Numbered from the stretch's first letter, positions 7,776 through 17,052 are shown. The stretch: 39,915 nt of DNA from Solobacterium sp. UBA3691 (GCA_002372175.1 DFIS01000067.1:1-39915); one strand, 5' to 3'. Made by a program: numbers and translations. The notes: generated by a model from the sequence alone, not told the origin.

Positions 7776-9332
7776 TCAGGACTTTACAGTTCTGGCAGCC
7801 TGACGCAGCTTTCCGGCAATGCCCAGACGCACGATCGTCGAAGCAGCACCGTAAGTGATCGCATACCCGGCTTTTGTATCGTAGACACGCACAGCACCCA
7901 TATCCCGCAGTTTATCCGCATTCAGCTGTGTAGGATCATACAGACTCAGAATCAGACGTGAAGCCGAGGAGTGGATCAGCTTGATATTCTCAATACCGCC
8001 TACAGCTTCTACGGTACCGTTGATCAGTCTGTCCTTATCCCCCGTACGGAAGAGATCCAGAGCCAGATACTTGTAATAGATCCTGGTCACGAGGAAATAG
8101 ACAACAAACGTGACCGCACCGATGACTGCGATCGTGATCAGACTCATGCGCAGTGTATTACTGCGGAAGTATGTCAGATATTCCAGCAGTGTGCCCGGAG
8201 TGACCGCCACGGTATTGGTTCCGGTATAGTTAAAGCCCAGATAGATATGCATGGACTGGAAGATACCGAACAGAATACCGGTAATGCCAAGATGGATCAG
8301 ATACAGTAACGGGCTCAGCACAAACAGTGTCATCTCCAGAGGGAGATTGTTGCCCATGAATATTGAGATCACCGTAAGCAGCACATAGAACAGCCTGTTT
8401 CTGCGCTTCTCCAGTGTATCCGTCTGCAGGAAGTAGACCGCCCAGATATGCCCCGGGATACCGAAGATATTGATCACATAGTACGGTGTGATGAATCTTC
8501 CGCTCATTCCGCTGATCGAAGACGCAGCCAGCTGGTTGGTCCAGATATTGACATCACCGGCGATACTGCTGCCCGACATACTGATCCAGGTGCCTCCGTT
8601 AGCTCCGTACCAGAACGGTGTGCGGATCATCGCACCAAGGTTGAACAGACTCAGGAAACGGTCAAGAATACCGTACAGCGTAAGATTGATCGGATTCGTC
8701 GTATCCTGACTGATAAAGGCGATCACATCCTGTATGGCCGAAACGATATACGGCCAGACAAAGGTAATACCCAGAGCAGCCACAGAAGACAGAATGATCG
8801 TATTGATCACACACCAGACATCCTTACTGATAAACGAGAAGATACCGTACTCACTGTGATAGCGGGAACGCCGGAAACAGTGCAGTGTCACAAAGGACAC
8901 CACAGCAGACGCAATCACACCGGTCTGCAGAGGATAGCGCACGGTGCCCTGCACAAAGGCCGTAGAGACCGTTGTGGCAGACAGTCCAAGAATCGAACTG
9001 TACGCGGTTGCCGGCAGATCGCTGCGCACAAAGTACATCGTGATGATCAGGTATGACATATACCCGAGGAATGCCGAGATGATCGTTGTCGCCGAACCGC
9101 CTCTTCGCGTGACCAGACGGATCAGGAAGATCAGCGGGAAGTTCACCAGAATGACCGTGCCAAGACGCATCATGGCTTCCGCCGACAGCAGGACAAGTTC
9201 ACTGTCAATATTGATAAACGCGCTGAAAGCACTGTTTGTGATGATATTCCCGACACCGAGAATGAACGTCGCAAACATCAGTACACGGATCGGAAATTTC
9301 AGTATTTCATACAATGAGTGCCAACCGCGCAT
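7776..9332 (-). CDS. PTS EIIC-like membrane protein with degenerate EIIB-like tail
   Basis: This 518-residue protein resembles glucose/N-acetylglucosamine-type PTS permeases (EIIC) fused to EIIB. About ten hydrophobic segments span residues 12-420. The EIIC segment that normally reads G-I-T-E-P-x-E-F is here MGNNLPLEMTLFVLSPLLY: the PxE core is kept but the preceding residues are changed. The C-terminal 75 residues align by eye with EIIB (GGIENIKLIHSSASRL against the usual GG.ENI..LDACITRL), but the phospho-accepting Cys is Ser456. PTS transport needs that Cys, so this protein either takes phosphate from another EIIB, transports without phosphorylation, or senses. It is the third gene of a probable metG-nadK-EIIC unit, with GAGG 7 bases before ATG 9332, and is closed by a strong terminator. 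Confidence 0.75.
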   Translation of the reverse strand: MRGWHSLYEILKFPIRVLMFATFILGVGNIITNSAFSAFINIDSELVLLSAEAMMRLGTVILVNFPLIFLIRLVTRRGGSATTIISAFLGYMSYLIITMYFVRSDLPATAYSSILGLSATTVSTAFVQGTVRYPLQTGVIASAVVSFVTLHCFRRSRYHSEYGIFSFISKDVWCVINTIILSSVAALGITFVWPYIVSAIQDVIAFISQDTTNPINLTLYGILDRFLSLFNLGAMIRTPFWYGANGGTWISMSGSSIAGDVNIWTNQLAASSISGMSGRFITPYYVINIFGIPGHIWAVYFLQTDTLEKRRNRLFYVLLTVISIFMGNNLPLEMTLFVLSPLLYLIHLGITGILFGIFQSMHIYLGFNYTGTNTVAVTPGTLLEYLTYFRSNTLRMSLITIAVIGAVTFVVYFLVTRIYYKYLALDLFRTGDKDRLINGTVEAVGGIENIKLIHSSASRLILSLYDPTQLNADKLRDMGAVRVYDTKAGYAITYGAASTIVRLGIAGKLRQAARTVKS

Positions 9333-9373
9333 CTTATACCTCAGCTATATACAAGTAATTCTAACACAAAGCC

Positions 9374-10147
9374 TCAGAAGAGAGACTTTAATCTGGAGAA
9401 GTACGATACCGTTCTTCCCCTGAGTACTCTTACCTTTTTGTCCACATCGGGAAGTACGGTGATCTCATGCACATCCTCGATCCAGTAGACATCGGAATCG
9501 ATACCCAGCAGAGCACCCTGGTAATCATTGGAACGCAGGGTGATCTTGATATTGTTTCTCATCACCAGCGGAGAACCCAGAGAACGGTATGCACTGTGAT
9601 GGATACCGGCGATCTCGCAGAGCTGCACCAGCGGCAGACCCTCCTGCAGAACCGCCCCGCCCAGAGAACGGTTATATGCCGTACTGCCCAGCTGTGTGGA
9701 AAGGATCAGACCGGTGCCCCGGTATTCTTCAAACAGCCTGTCATCCAGCAGCACATCGATCTCCTGCGTACGCGCCGCATTCTCGATCCTCATCTCATTC
9801 AGCGCATAGTACTCATCCTGATCGGTCACGACATGCAGCATCGGATAGTATACCTGGGCATACTTCCCGCTCAGGAAAGTCTCGATAAACTCCTCGTAAT
9901 CAGCCTCCTGATAATCGGTATAGAAACCCAGCGTACCGGTATGAATACCGTAGAAACAGACCTTATCAAGCTGATCCAGGTACTGATGCACCGCATAGAT
10001 GAACGTACCGTCGCCGCCGATCACAAAAACAACTTCCGGTTCATCTTCATCATAAACATACCCGTGCGCAGACAGTGTCTTGCGTGTCTTTCCTTCAAGA
10101 CTGGCAGACAGCTTATCCGGCCGGCTGACGATCGTATACTTTTTCAT
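9374..10147 (-). CDS. nadK: NAD kinase
   Basis: This 257-residue cytosolic enzyme phosphorylates NAD to NADP using ATP (or polyphosphate in some members). Diagnostic motifs are GGDGT at residues 44-48 (with the catalytic Asp), the ALNEMRIE segment (NE motif), and a Gly-rich STQLGSTAYNRSLGG that binds the dinucleotide. The length is normal for Gram-positive NadK. ATG 10147 has GGAGG about 5 bases upstream. It lies between metG and the EIIC-like gene; a 9-bp hairpin between metG and nadK, with only a weak T stretch, may act as an attenuator or processing site and need not separate them. Confidence 0.93.
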   Translation of the reverse strand: MKKYTIVSRPDKLSASLEGKTRKTLSAHGYVYDEDEPEVVFVIGGDGTFIYAVHQYLDQLDKVCFYGIHTGTLGFYTDYQEADYEEFIETFLSGKYAQVYYPMLHVVTDQDEYYALNEMRIENAARTQEIDVLLDDRLFEEYRGTGLILSTQLGSTAYNRSLGGAVLQEGLPLVQLCEIAGIHHSAYRSLGSPLVMRNNIKITLRSNDYQGALLGIDSDVYWIEDVHEITVLPDVDKKVRVLRGRTVSYFSRLKSLF

Positions 10148-10162
10148 ATTCCTCCGGTATGA

Positions 10163-10185
10163 AAGAGCGTGATGTACACGCTCTT
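10163..10185 (-). terminator. Hairpin between metG and nadK (weak terminator or processing stem)
   Basis: AAGAGCGTG (10163-10171) pairs with CACGCTCTT (10177-10185) around ATGTA. On the minus strand only TTTC follows, so termination is probably partial. Confidence 0.55.
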
Positions 10186-10188
10186 CTC

Positions 10189-12129
10189 TTAACTGACTTT
10201 GGTTCCCGGCTTCAGACCATTCACTTCAACAACACCGATACTGCCGTCATCCTTACCCGCCAGTAACATACCCTGGCTTTCAAGACCGCGGATGATCGCA
10301 GGCTTCAGGTTGGCAACGATAACGATATGCTTACCGATCATCTGACCGGCTGTATAGCTTCCGGCAATACCGGAAACGATCTGTCTCGGCTTACCATCAC
10401 CGATATCGACCTTCATTACCAGCAGAGAATCTGCACCGGGGTGCTTCTCACAGGCAATGACCTTACCTACGCGGAGATTAAGCTTGCCGAAATCTTCAAT
10501 CGTGATCTCTGCCTGCTTCTCTTCCTCTTTCTTCTGTCTGGCGATCTGCTTCTCACGGATCTTCTCGACCTGTGCATCAACATCCTTCTCATCCAGACGT
10601 CTGAACAGGATCTCCGGTGTCTTCGTTACGGAAATACCATTCTCCAGGGCACCGAATTCCGCAAGAGAGTCATAATCACGCTGCTGTGTACCGATCTGAT
10701 CAAAGATCTTCTCAGCAGTTGCAGGCATGAACGGCGTTAACAGAACAGCAGAGATACGGATCGTCTCCAGCAGGTTGTACAGAACTGTTGCCAGTCTGCT
10801 GATACGGTCAGGATCCTTGGCCAATGCCCAGGGCATTGTCTCATCAATATACTTGTTTGTTCTGTTCAGCAGGACAAAGATATCATCGATGGCATCCGCA
10901 ATGTGCAGTGTGCCCATCTTCTCATCGACTTTCTTCACTGTCTCCATCGCCAGTGTCTTCAGTTCATCATCGACAGGTTCCGCAACATCCGCATTGTTTA
11001 CTTCACCGTTGAAGTACTTGTTCTGCATGCTCAGTGTACGGTTGACCAGGTTGCCGAGGTTATTTGCCAGATCGCTGTTGATCCGTTCTGTCATCAGTTC
11101 ATATGTGACATGACCGTCCTGTGCATACGGCATCTCATGTAACATGATGTATCTGACCGCATCCACACCGTAGATACCTACAAGATCATCTGCGTAGATG
11201 ACATTGCCCCTGGACTTGGACATCTTCGCATCACCTGTCAACAGCCAGGGATGACCGAAGATCTTCTTGGGCAGAGGTTCACCGAGTGCCATCAACATGA
11301 TCGGCCAGTAGATCGTGTGGAATCTGACGATATCCTTACCGATGACATGCAGATCGGCAGGCCAGTACTTCTTGTACAGAGGATCACTGTTGCCGTCGGC
11401 ATCATAGCCAAGACCTGTAATATAGTTGCTCAGGGCATCGATCCATACATATACAACATGATCAGGATCAAAGTCTACCGGTACACCCCACTTGAACGAT
11501 GTACGGGATACGCACAGATCCTGCAGACCCGGCTTCAGGAAGTTATTGATCATCTCGTTCTTTCTGCTCTCCGGCTGGATGAACTCAGGATGCGTCTCCA
11601 TGTATTCCATCAGCTGCGGTGCATACTTGCTCATACGGAAGAAGTACGCTTCCTCAGTCATCGGCTTGACATCTCCGCCGCATACAGGACACTTGCCTTC
11701 CTCTGTCAGCTGTGTGCTCGTATAGAAAGCCTCACACTCCTGACAGTACATGCCTTCATACTTACCCTTATAGATATCACCCTTGTCATAGAGCTTCCTG
11801 AAGATCTTCTGTACCTGTCTCTCATGGTAGTCATCCGTTGTACGGATAAACTTATCATAGGAAACATTCATGACATCGAACTGATCCTTGACGATACCGG
11901 CAATACGGTCAACGAACTCCTTCGGTGTCACACCCTCTGCTTTAGCTCTGTCTTCGACCTTCTGTCCGTGCTCATCCGTACCGGTCATGAACCGTACATC
12001 ATAGCCTGTCATTCTCTTGTATCTGGCAATTGCATCTGTAAGAACGATCTCATATACATTGCCGATATGAGGTTTCCCCGATGTGTATGCGATCGCAGTA
12101 GTTAAATAGTAAGGTCCTTTGTTTTCCAT
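10189..12129 (-). CDS. metG: Methionyl-tRNA synthetase with C-terminal tRNA-binding domain
   Basis: This is a 646-residue class I synthetase that charges tRNA-Met. Visible elements are PHIGN (the HIGH box) near residue 18, a zinc knuckle region with CQEC and CPVCGG, AKMSKSRGN (KMSKS loop), an anticodon-binding helical domain, and a final 100-residue Trbp111/EMAP-type OB-fold domain (FGKLNLRVGKVIACEKHPGADSLLVM near its start). The C-terminal domain makes it a dimerising long form, as in Bacillus MetS. The start is set at 12129: AGGAGGG lies 6 bases upstream, and the longer frame to 12180 would run into the leader terminator. Expression is controlled by a Met T-box leader directly upstream. It is first in a probable metG-nadK-EIIC operon. 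Confidence 0.95.
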   Translation of the reverse strand: MENKGPYYLTTAIAYTSGKPHIGNVYEIVLTDAIARYKRMTGYDVRFMTGTDEHGQKVEDRAKAEGVTPKEFVDRIAGIVKDQFDVMNVSYDKFIRTTDDYHERQVQKIFRKLYDKGDIYKGKYEGMYCQECEAFYTSTQLTEEGKCPVCGGDVKPMTEEAYFFRMSKYAPQLMEYMETHPEFIQPESRKNEMINNFLKPGLQDLCVSRTSFKWGVPVDFDPDHVVYVWIDALSNYITGLGYDADGNSDPLYKKYWPADLHVIGKDIVRFHTIYWPIMLMALGEPLPKKIFGHPWLLTGDAKMSKSRGNVIYADDLVGIYGVDAVRYIMLHEMPYAQDGHVTYELMTERINSDLANNLGNLVNRTLSMQNKYFNGEVNNADVAEPVDDELKTLAMETVKKVDEKMGTLHIADAIDDIFVLLNRTNKYIDETMPWALAKDPDRISRLATVLYNLLETIRISAVLLTPFMPATAEKIFDQIGTQQRDYDSLAEFGALENGISVTKTPEILFRRLDEKDVDAQVEKIREKQIARQKKEEEKQAEITIEDFGKLNLRVGKVIACEKHPGADSLLVMKVDIGDGKPRQIVSGIAGSYTAGQMIGKHIVIVANLKPAIIRGLESQGMLLAGKDDGSIGVVEVNGLKPGTKVS

Positions 12130-12149
12130 CCTGTATCCCTCCTGAGAAT

Positions 12150-12366
12150 AAAAAACGTCCTGTGAAAGGACGTCTTGCACGCGGTACCACCTTTATCTTG
12201 CCCGTCATCGACGGACCACTCATGAGTAACGGTCATTGCCGGACAGAGCTAATCATTCACCCTGTCAGCTCCGGGGCCATCTTCCTTCTGTACACAACGC
12301 GGACTTTCACCGTACGCCCGCTCTCTGCGCATGTATGCAGAATTACTCTTCCCTTCACAGCCTGTA
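12150..12366 (-). promoter_or_regulatory. T-box riboswitch leader of metG (Met specifier)
   Basis: On the minus strand the leader contains, in order, AGAGAG plus the GGTGAAAGTCC element of stem I (around 12326-12302), a specifier region GGAAGATGGCC whose ATG (12280-12278) matches a Met codon, the T-box core AAGGTGGTACCGCG (12193-12180), and a terminator ACGTCC-loop-GGACGT (12173-12155) followed by six T. Uncharged tRNA-Met would pair with the specifier and the T-box bulge and favour the antiterminator. The T-box core match and its place before a synthetase make this secure; exact stem boundaries were not folded. Confidence 0.92.
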
Positions 12367-12371
12367 GAAAC

Positions 12372-12398
12372 ATTATATTTCAATTCAAAGACTTTGAA
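12372..12398 (-). promoter_or_regulatory. metG promoter -10 with perfect 15-bp palindrome upstream
   Basis: A minus-strand TATAAT (12377-12372) precedes the T-box leader. Six bases upstream sits the perfect palindrome TTCAAAG-A-CTTTGAA (12384-12398, plus strand), which covers the promoter spacer and -35 region. No good -35 consensus is visible. The site also faces the divergent gene starting at 12452, so one regulator could act on both. Confidence 0.55.
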
Positions 12399-12451
12399 CA
12401 GAAGAAATCCTGCCGTCGGAATGTGATAATATGAATATATCGGAGAATTGT

Positions 12452-13321
12452 ATGAAGACCCTGCAAGCATTATTTGAAGAAGAAAAGGAAAATCTGCTCA
12501 GTACACTGTCTTCACAGAAGGATATCGAAGGTGTGATCAAACAGACAGACACCCTGCTGGGACGTATTCTTTTCCGTTTCAACGAGAATGAAGAAAGTGA
12601 AAAAGTCAAAGCATATGCATACGCTGTCATGCAGAGCATACGGGCATCTCTGCCGCTGATCGACAGTACCGGAGAACCCGAGATCTATACGTACACCAGG
12701 GCTGACGGCACCGTGCAGAAACGTGATCTGCGCTTCCTGCTGGTGCTGTTTATCGGTATTGCCTGCTGTGCTGCTGCCTGTGTGCTGGTAATGTTATCGA
12801 TGCGGGCTGCTGCGGCAGTACTGAACCTGCCGGTGGTCCTGATCCTGTTATGTGCAGGCATCGTCTGTATCTTTTTCAGCGGTAAGCTGTCGCGGCCCAA
12901 AAACAGCAGTACGCAGAAAGTTACTGCCGAGATCAAGGCTGATCCCGAGCGCATACGCCGGCATCTTCTGGCAGCGATCATCAGTGCCGATCACCTGCTG
13001 GATGAAGTGCGTACAGAGGAACGTATCGAACAGCGCCACCAACTTGCCAAAGAAGCGGATGATGTCGATCAGTCGGAGCTGCGTCTTCTGGCACAGTTAC
13101 TGGAAGATGCCTACGCCGACAAAAACAGCGATCTTTCCAGAGAAACGATCTCACATATCAAGTATTACCTGCACAGCCGCAGGATCCAGGCTCTGGATTA
13201 TACACCCGACAACGCATCATGGTTTGATATTCTGCCCGGAGAGGGCGGAACTCTGCGCCCGGCTCTTGTCATAGACGGTGCCCTGCTGCGGAAAGGATTA
13301 GCTTCAGGAGGCAGACGATGA
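12452..13321 (+). CDS. Membrane protein with GrpE-like tail, partner of the Hsp70-like ATPase
   Basis: This protein has about 289 residues. An acidic N-terminal helical region (MKTLQALFEEEKENLL...) is followed by an arm ending in TYTRADGTVQKRD and then two closely spaced hydrophobic segments (LLVLFIGIACCAAACVLVML and LNLPVVLILLCAGIVCIFF). A charged cytosolic part follows. The last 35 residues contain ILPGEGGTLRPALVIDGALL; the LRPALV strand resembles the end of GrpE nucleotide-exchange factors (LRPAMV), so a cofactor role for the next gene is inferred. ATG 12452 is chosen because GGAGA lies 7 bases upstream; an in-frame ATG at 12431 has none. Its stop overlaps the next start (ATGA at 13318-13321), so the two are translationally coupled. 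No named family could be assigned with certainty. Confidence 0.6.
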   Translation: MKTLQALFEEEKENLLSTLSSQKDIEGVIKQTDTLLGRILFRFNENEESEKVKAYAYAVMQSIRASLPLIDSTGEPEIYTYTRADGTVQKRDLRFLLVLFIGIACCAAACVLVMLSMRAAAAVLNLPVVLILLCAGIVCIFFSGKLSRPKNSSTQKVTAEIKADPERIRRHLLAAIISADHLLDEVRTEERIEQRHQLAKEADDVDQSELRLLAQLLEDAYADKNSDLSRETISHIKYYLHSRRIQALDYTPDNASWFDILPGEGGTLRPALVIDGALLRKGLASGGRR

Positions 13322-15249
13322 ACAGATTCTACGGATTTGATCTCGGTGATGCCGAAAGTGCTGTCACGAGACTGAACAAGGAAGATCAGCTGGTTCCGGA
13401 AGTATTAAGCATCCGGGAGATGAAGTCTTTTATCACGGCATATGCCCTGCTGAAGAACGGGGACCTGCTGATCGGTGAAAGTGCCTGCTATGACCCTGAT
13501 GCCACGATCCGCAGGATACGCTTTAAAAGCCGTTTTCTGAATGACTCCCAGGCCGTCAAGGATATCCGCAGCTTTGCCTCAGGCGTCCTTGGCGAGCTGT
13601 ATCTGAACGGTGATCTGATCAAAGGCGAGGACTGTGCCTTCTACGTCGGCTGTCCGGCCGGCTGGGACAAGGCCGCCCGCGAAGAATACCGCGAGATCTT
13701 TGAACGCACAGGCTATCCGCCGACCAAGATCGTCTCCGAATCACGGGCAGCTCTGGTCAGTGCCTGTCAGTCCAAACACCTGCAGGTAGGCTATGATATT
13801 CTCTCAAGACCGGTGCTGGTCGTGGACATCGGCTCCAGTACCACGGACTTTGCGTATATCATGGGCGGCAGAGAGATGGATCTCAAGACCGGCGGAGAAG
13901 TATACCTCGGCGGCGGCATCATGGATGAGATCCTGCTCGAAGAAGCTGTATCCGCATCATCGGATGCCAAAAAGATACGCAGGATCTTCAGTGAGAGCGA
14001 TGCCTGGAGAACATACTGTGAATTTGCGGCCAGAAGACTCAAGGAGAAATACTTCTCCGATGAAGAATTCTGGAAAGATAACGAATGCATGCAGACAGTA
14101 ACGATCCGCTATACACGCCTGCCTGTACGCCTGACCCTGCGTCTTGACGAAACGATCGCTGATCACCTGCTGAACAAGCCTTCGGAAAGACTCAGCGGAC
14201 GCTCATTCAAGGAAGTATTCATCGAAAGCCTGCAGACCGCAAAGGAAGGAATCACCGAGAAACAGCCCGAACTGATCTTCCTGACCGGCGGTGTATCGAA
14301 GATGCCTGCAGTCAAGAAGTGGTGCCGGGAGATCTTTGAGGATGCTGTGATCATCAGCGGCAGCGAACCGGAATTCTCGGTCGCCAAGGGACTGGCATAC
14401 TGCGGCAGGATCGATGAAGAACTCAGGGAATTCAAGGCGGAGATCGAACGTCTGAAAGAATCCAGTATCGTCGAGAATATCGTCAGTAAGAATATCGGCA
14501 CCCTGTACAGGAACGCAGTGGATACGTTTGTGGATCCGATCCTTGAGAATGTTGCCCTGCCTGTCATTGAACGCTGGCGGGAAGGAGAGATCGAGAAGGT
14601 CGCTGATATCGACGCTGTGCTGCAGAAGGAGATCGATGCCTACCTGCACACCGATGAAGCCCGTGCATTGCTGATGAAGCCGGTCACATCCTGGCTGAAG
14701 ACAGTATCCAACGAACTGGAAGAATATACGATGCCGATATGCATACGTCATAACGTACCGTATTCTGCGCTGAGCCTGAATTCCTACCTGTCGCTGCAGG
14801 ATATGGAGATCAAGGTAGACACGAAGGACCTCTTTGCGGTCAACGAGATCACCTGGATGATCGATACGATCGTCTCGATCGTGATCGGACTTCTGTGCGG
14901 AGGAAGCGGTATTGCCATGATCGCCAACGGTCTGCCGGGAATTCTGGCCGGAGCGATCATCTCCCTTCTGGTGCTGGCTTTGGGCAAAGACAAGATGCAG
15001 GAAGCCATCATCAACGTCAGGATCCCCTCAGCGATGCGGAAGATCATCCCGCGTACATACTTCAAGGCACGGATCAGCCGTCTCTCCCAGGAAGTACGCA
15101 GCACGCTGTATACCAACCTCGAAAAGGAGAAGAACGAAGAGATCACCGGACGTATCGTTGCCGAGATCTCCGAACAGATCGAGACATGTCTGACCAGAAT
15201 GGCAGAAGTTGTCGAGATCCCGCTTGGTGAAGGACTGAACCGAAGATAA
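13318..15249 (+). CDS. Hsp70-like ATPase with C-terminal membrane segment
   Basis: This 643-residue protein has the actin/Hsp70 ATPase core: phosphate-1 FYGFDLGDAES near residue 4, phosphate-2 VLVVDIGSSTTDFAY at about 165-180, and the adenosine motif IFLTGGVSKMPAV at about 320-332. The usual DLGTT is DLGDA here. After the ATPase there is no recognisable DnaK substrate domain. Instead come a long helical region, then a Gly-rich hydrophobic stretch (residues about 520-562, with GGSGIAMIANGLPGILAGAI) that could span or insert into the membrane, and a charged helical end. It overlaps the preceding membrane gene by four bases (ATGA), implying a complex of fixed stoichiometry. A strong terminator follows. 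It is not DnaK itself; client and function are unknown. Confidence 0.8.
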   Translation: MNRFYGFDLGDAESAVTRLNKEDQLVPEVLSIREMKSFITAYALLKNGDLLIGESACYDPDATIRRIRFKSRFLNDSQAVKDIRSFASGVLGELYLNGDLIKGEDCAFYVGCPAGWDKAAREEYREIFERTGYPPTKIVSESRAALVSACQSKHLQVGYDILSRPVLVVDIGSSTTDFAYIMGGREMDLKTGGEVYLGGGIMDEILLEEAVSASSDAKKIRRIFSESDAWRTYCEFAARRLKEKYFSDEEFWKDNECMQTVTIRYTRLPVRLTLRLDETIADHLLNKPSERLSGRSFKEVFIESLQTAKEGITEKQPELIFLTGGVSKMPAVKKWCREIFEDAVIISGSEPEFSVAKGLAYCGRIDEELREFKAEIERLKESSIVENIVSKNIGTLYRNAVDTFVDPILENVALPVIERWREGEIEKVADIDAVLQKEIDAYLHTDEARALLMKPVTSWLKTVSNELEEYTMPICIRHNVPYSALSLNSYLSLQDMEIKVDTKDLFAVNEITWMIDTIVSIVIGLLCGGSGIAMIANGLPGILAGAIISLLVLALGKDKMQEAIINVRIPSAMRKIIPRTYFKARISRLSQEVRSTLYTNLEKEKNEEITGRIVAEISEQIETCLTRMAEVVEIPLGEGLNRR

Positions 15250-15251
15250 AC

Positions 15252-15290
15252 AAAAGATCTGTTCTGTGTAATTTACAGGACAGATCTTTT
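15252..15290. terminator. Long bidirectional terminator between convergent genes
   Basis: AAAAGATCTGTTCTGT pairs with TACAGGACAGATCTTTT (stem about 16 bp with one G-T pair) around GTAAT. T runs occur on both strands, ending the Hsp70-like gene (+) and the DUF4145-like gene (-). Confidence 0.9.
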
Positions 15291-15294
15291 ATTG

Positions 15295-17052
15295 TTACCT
15301 AGGCAGCTTCTTGCCGCAGTAGATACAGAAGGCATCCTCAGACTTGACCTTCTTCCCGCAGTACGGACAGAAGTTAAGCGGACGCACCGGCTTAGCTTCA
15401 GGCACAGGTTTTTCCTCCGGCAGCGGTTCCGGTTCCCTGTCCACATCCAGCAGCTCCGGACGTACCTTCAGCACCGCATTCAGGAAATCCTCGACATCTG
15501 TATGCAGAGCCAATGCCCCTTCGAATACCCAGTCCGGAAGAACCATAAAGCTTTGTATCGCCGTATACATTCTTGTGATAAATCTTCTCTGGACCGTAAA
15601 GTCCGTTTCACTCCTGATACTTGATTTATTGTAGCTAATCCCTTCATGCAGACCGGAGGGATAACCATTCTTTCGTATCCACTGCACAGGTTCTCCCTGA
15701 ATGGATCCGATATACTTTCTGACCTCAGGATCGGTATACGGACAAGGTCCGAATTGTCTGTCAGGCTTATTGTAATAATTCCGCAGTGTAAACAGATAAT
15801 AGATCGCATCCCGGCGGGTCTCCGTCAGCTTCTGCGGCAGAATAACATACTCATTCATTAGATCCTTTCTGATATGATCAAACATCAGTTTGCCGGAAGG
15901 AATGATTATCCTCAGGCTTCTTCTCAGCACACCTGAATCGAGATATCTGCGTACATCTTCGGCAATGATGTCCTTTGTTTCCCAGGTCTTGCCGCGGCAT
16001 GTCACTGTACGCATACGCGGGAAGTAGATCAGCAGGATACGGATATCCTCAGGAAGCTTCAGTGCCTCAAAGTCATCAGGAAGCTCAAGATCGATCTCCT
16101 TGTTCACAAGATACATTCCCCTGCTGCCTCTGAGATCATCGCCGCAGAATACCATATTCCGCAGCAGTGAAGGACTGCACAGGTAATCCATCGTCAGTAT
16201 TCTGTCATATGTGACTTCCGATTCCATTTCAAGATCAAGCTCCTGTGTCAGATAAGCACCTTTCACCAGGGACGGAATCACGATTCTGTCCGTATAAGGA
16301 GCTATCCCCTGTACATAATCACAGAACATGATCGGCTGACACTCAAACCACTGATATGTCATCTTGATCCTTGAGATACGCTGTACCGGCAGACCGTCAT
16401 GATACTCGATAAAGTATTCCTGTACGCAGACAGGAATCTCAAAGGCATCCCACCCGTTCCAGGGATAATCCACATCAAAAGATCCCCTCCAGACATGTTC
16501 AGGTATATAGTTACTTCTCTGCTTCCAGCCTTCGATCCAGTTCCTGAGACTTGCGACGGTATTCTCTGCAATCCTGGTTCGTTCTTCTTTAGTCATTGTT
16601 CCAAGATCGGTGATCTCCTCAAAGGGTGTAACGATGGATGTATGCATATCCACCCGGATACCGCGGTTCAAGGCACCTGTCGGATCACTCTCGGCAACGT
16701 AGAAACGGGCCAGCTCAAGCACCGTATTGTAATACATTCTCGCATCAACTGCTTCGATACGGAAATTGTCATGCAGAGCTTCATTGCCGAGGATACGCAG
16801 CTGATGGAGGCGGTCATTCAATGCCCCGCTGACGATATTCCCTTCCTTCAGCATCTTCAGTCTTGTGCTGTTATCTGCGCCCTCTTCGCCAAAGTGTTGA
16901 CGGCACAGATTCTTCAGCATGATCTCGACAGCCACACGCATCGACTGTACAGCCAGATTGGGACGCTGCTCCAGCGCAAACTCGACATCATCCAGAGCCG
17001 ACTGCAGATCAGGATACTTCCCGATATCCGTAATTTCCTTATAGCTTCTCAT
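15295..17052 (-). CDS. DUF4145/HEPN-like protein with C-terminal zinc ribbon
   Basis: This protein has about 585 residues. The N-terminal 120 residues resemble DUF4145-type HEPN helical domains: MRVAVEIMLKNLCRQHFG then LRILGNEALHDNFR, where the R-x3-N-x3-H arrangement matches the family's conserved R/N/H site. A large middle part (about 150-490) with many aromatic and Arg residues is unrecognised. The C-terminus is a double-knuckle zinc ribbon (CPYCGKK and CIYCGKK) after a Pro/Glu-rich linker (EPLPEEKPVPEAKPVRP). HEPN domains often bind or cut RNA, but no toxin partner is seen. The start at 17052 is preferred over 17058 because GAGG then lies 9 bases upstream. It overlaps the end of the preceding small gene by 14 bases, which suggests coupling. 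Confidence 0.6.
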   Translation of the reverse strand: MRSYKEITDIGKYPDLQSALDDVEFALEQRPNLAVQSMRVAVEIMLKNLCRQHFGEEGADNSTRLKMLKEGNIVSGALNDRLHQLRILGNEALHDNFRIEAVDARMYYNTVLELARFYVAESDPTGALNRGIRVDMHTSIVTPFEEITDLGTMTKEERTRIAENTVASLRNWIEGWKQRSNYIPEHVWRGSFDVDYPWNGWDAFEIPVCVQEYFIEYHDGLPVQRISRIKMTYQWFECQPIMFCDYVQGIAPYTDRIVIPSLVKGAYLTQELDLEMESEVTYDRILTMDYLCSPSLLRNMVFCGDDLRGSRGMYLVNKEIDLELPDDFEALKLPEDIRILLIYFPRMRTVTCRGKTWETKDIIAEDVRRYLDSGVLRRSLRIIIPSGKLMFDHIRKDLMNEYVILPQKLTETRRDAIYYLFTLRNYYNKPDRQFGPCPYTDPEVRKYIGSIQGEPVQWIRKNGYPSGLHEGISYNKSSIRSETDFTVQRRFITRMYTAIQSFMVLPDWVFEGALALHTDVEDFLNAVLKVRPELLDVDREPEPLPEEKPVPEAKPVRPLNFCPYCGKKVKSEDAFCIYCGKKLPR

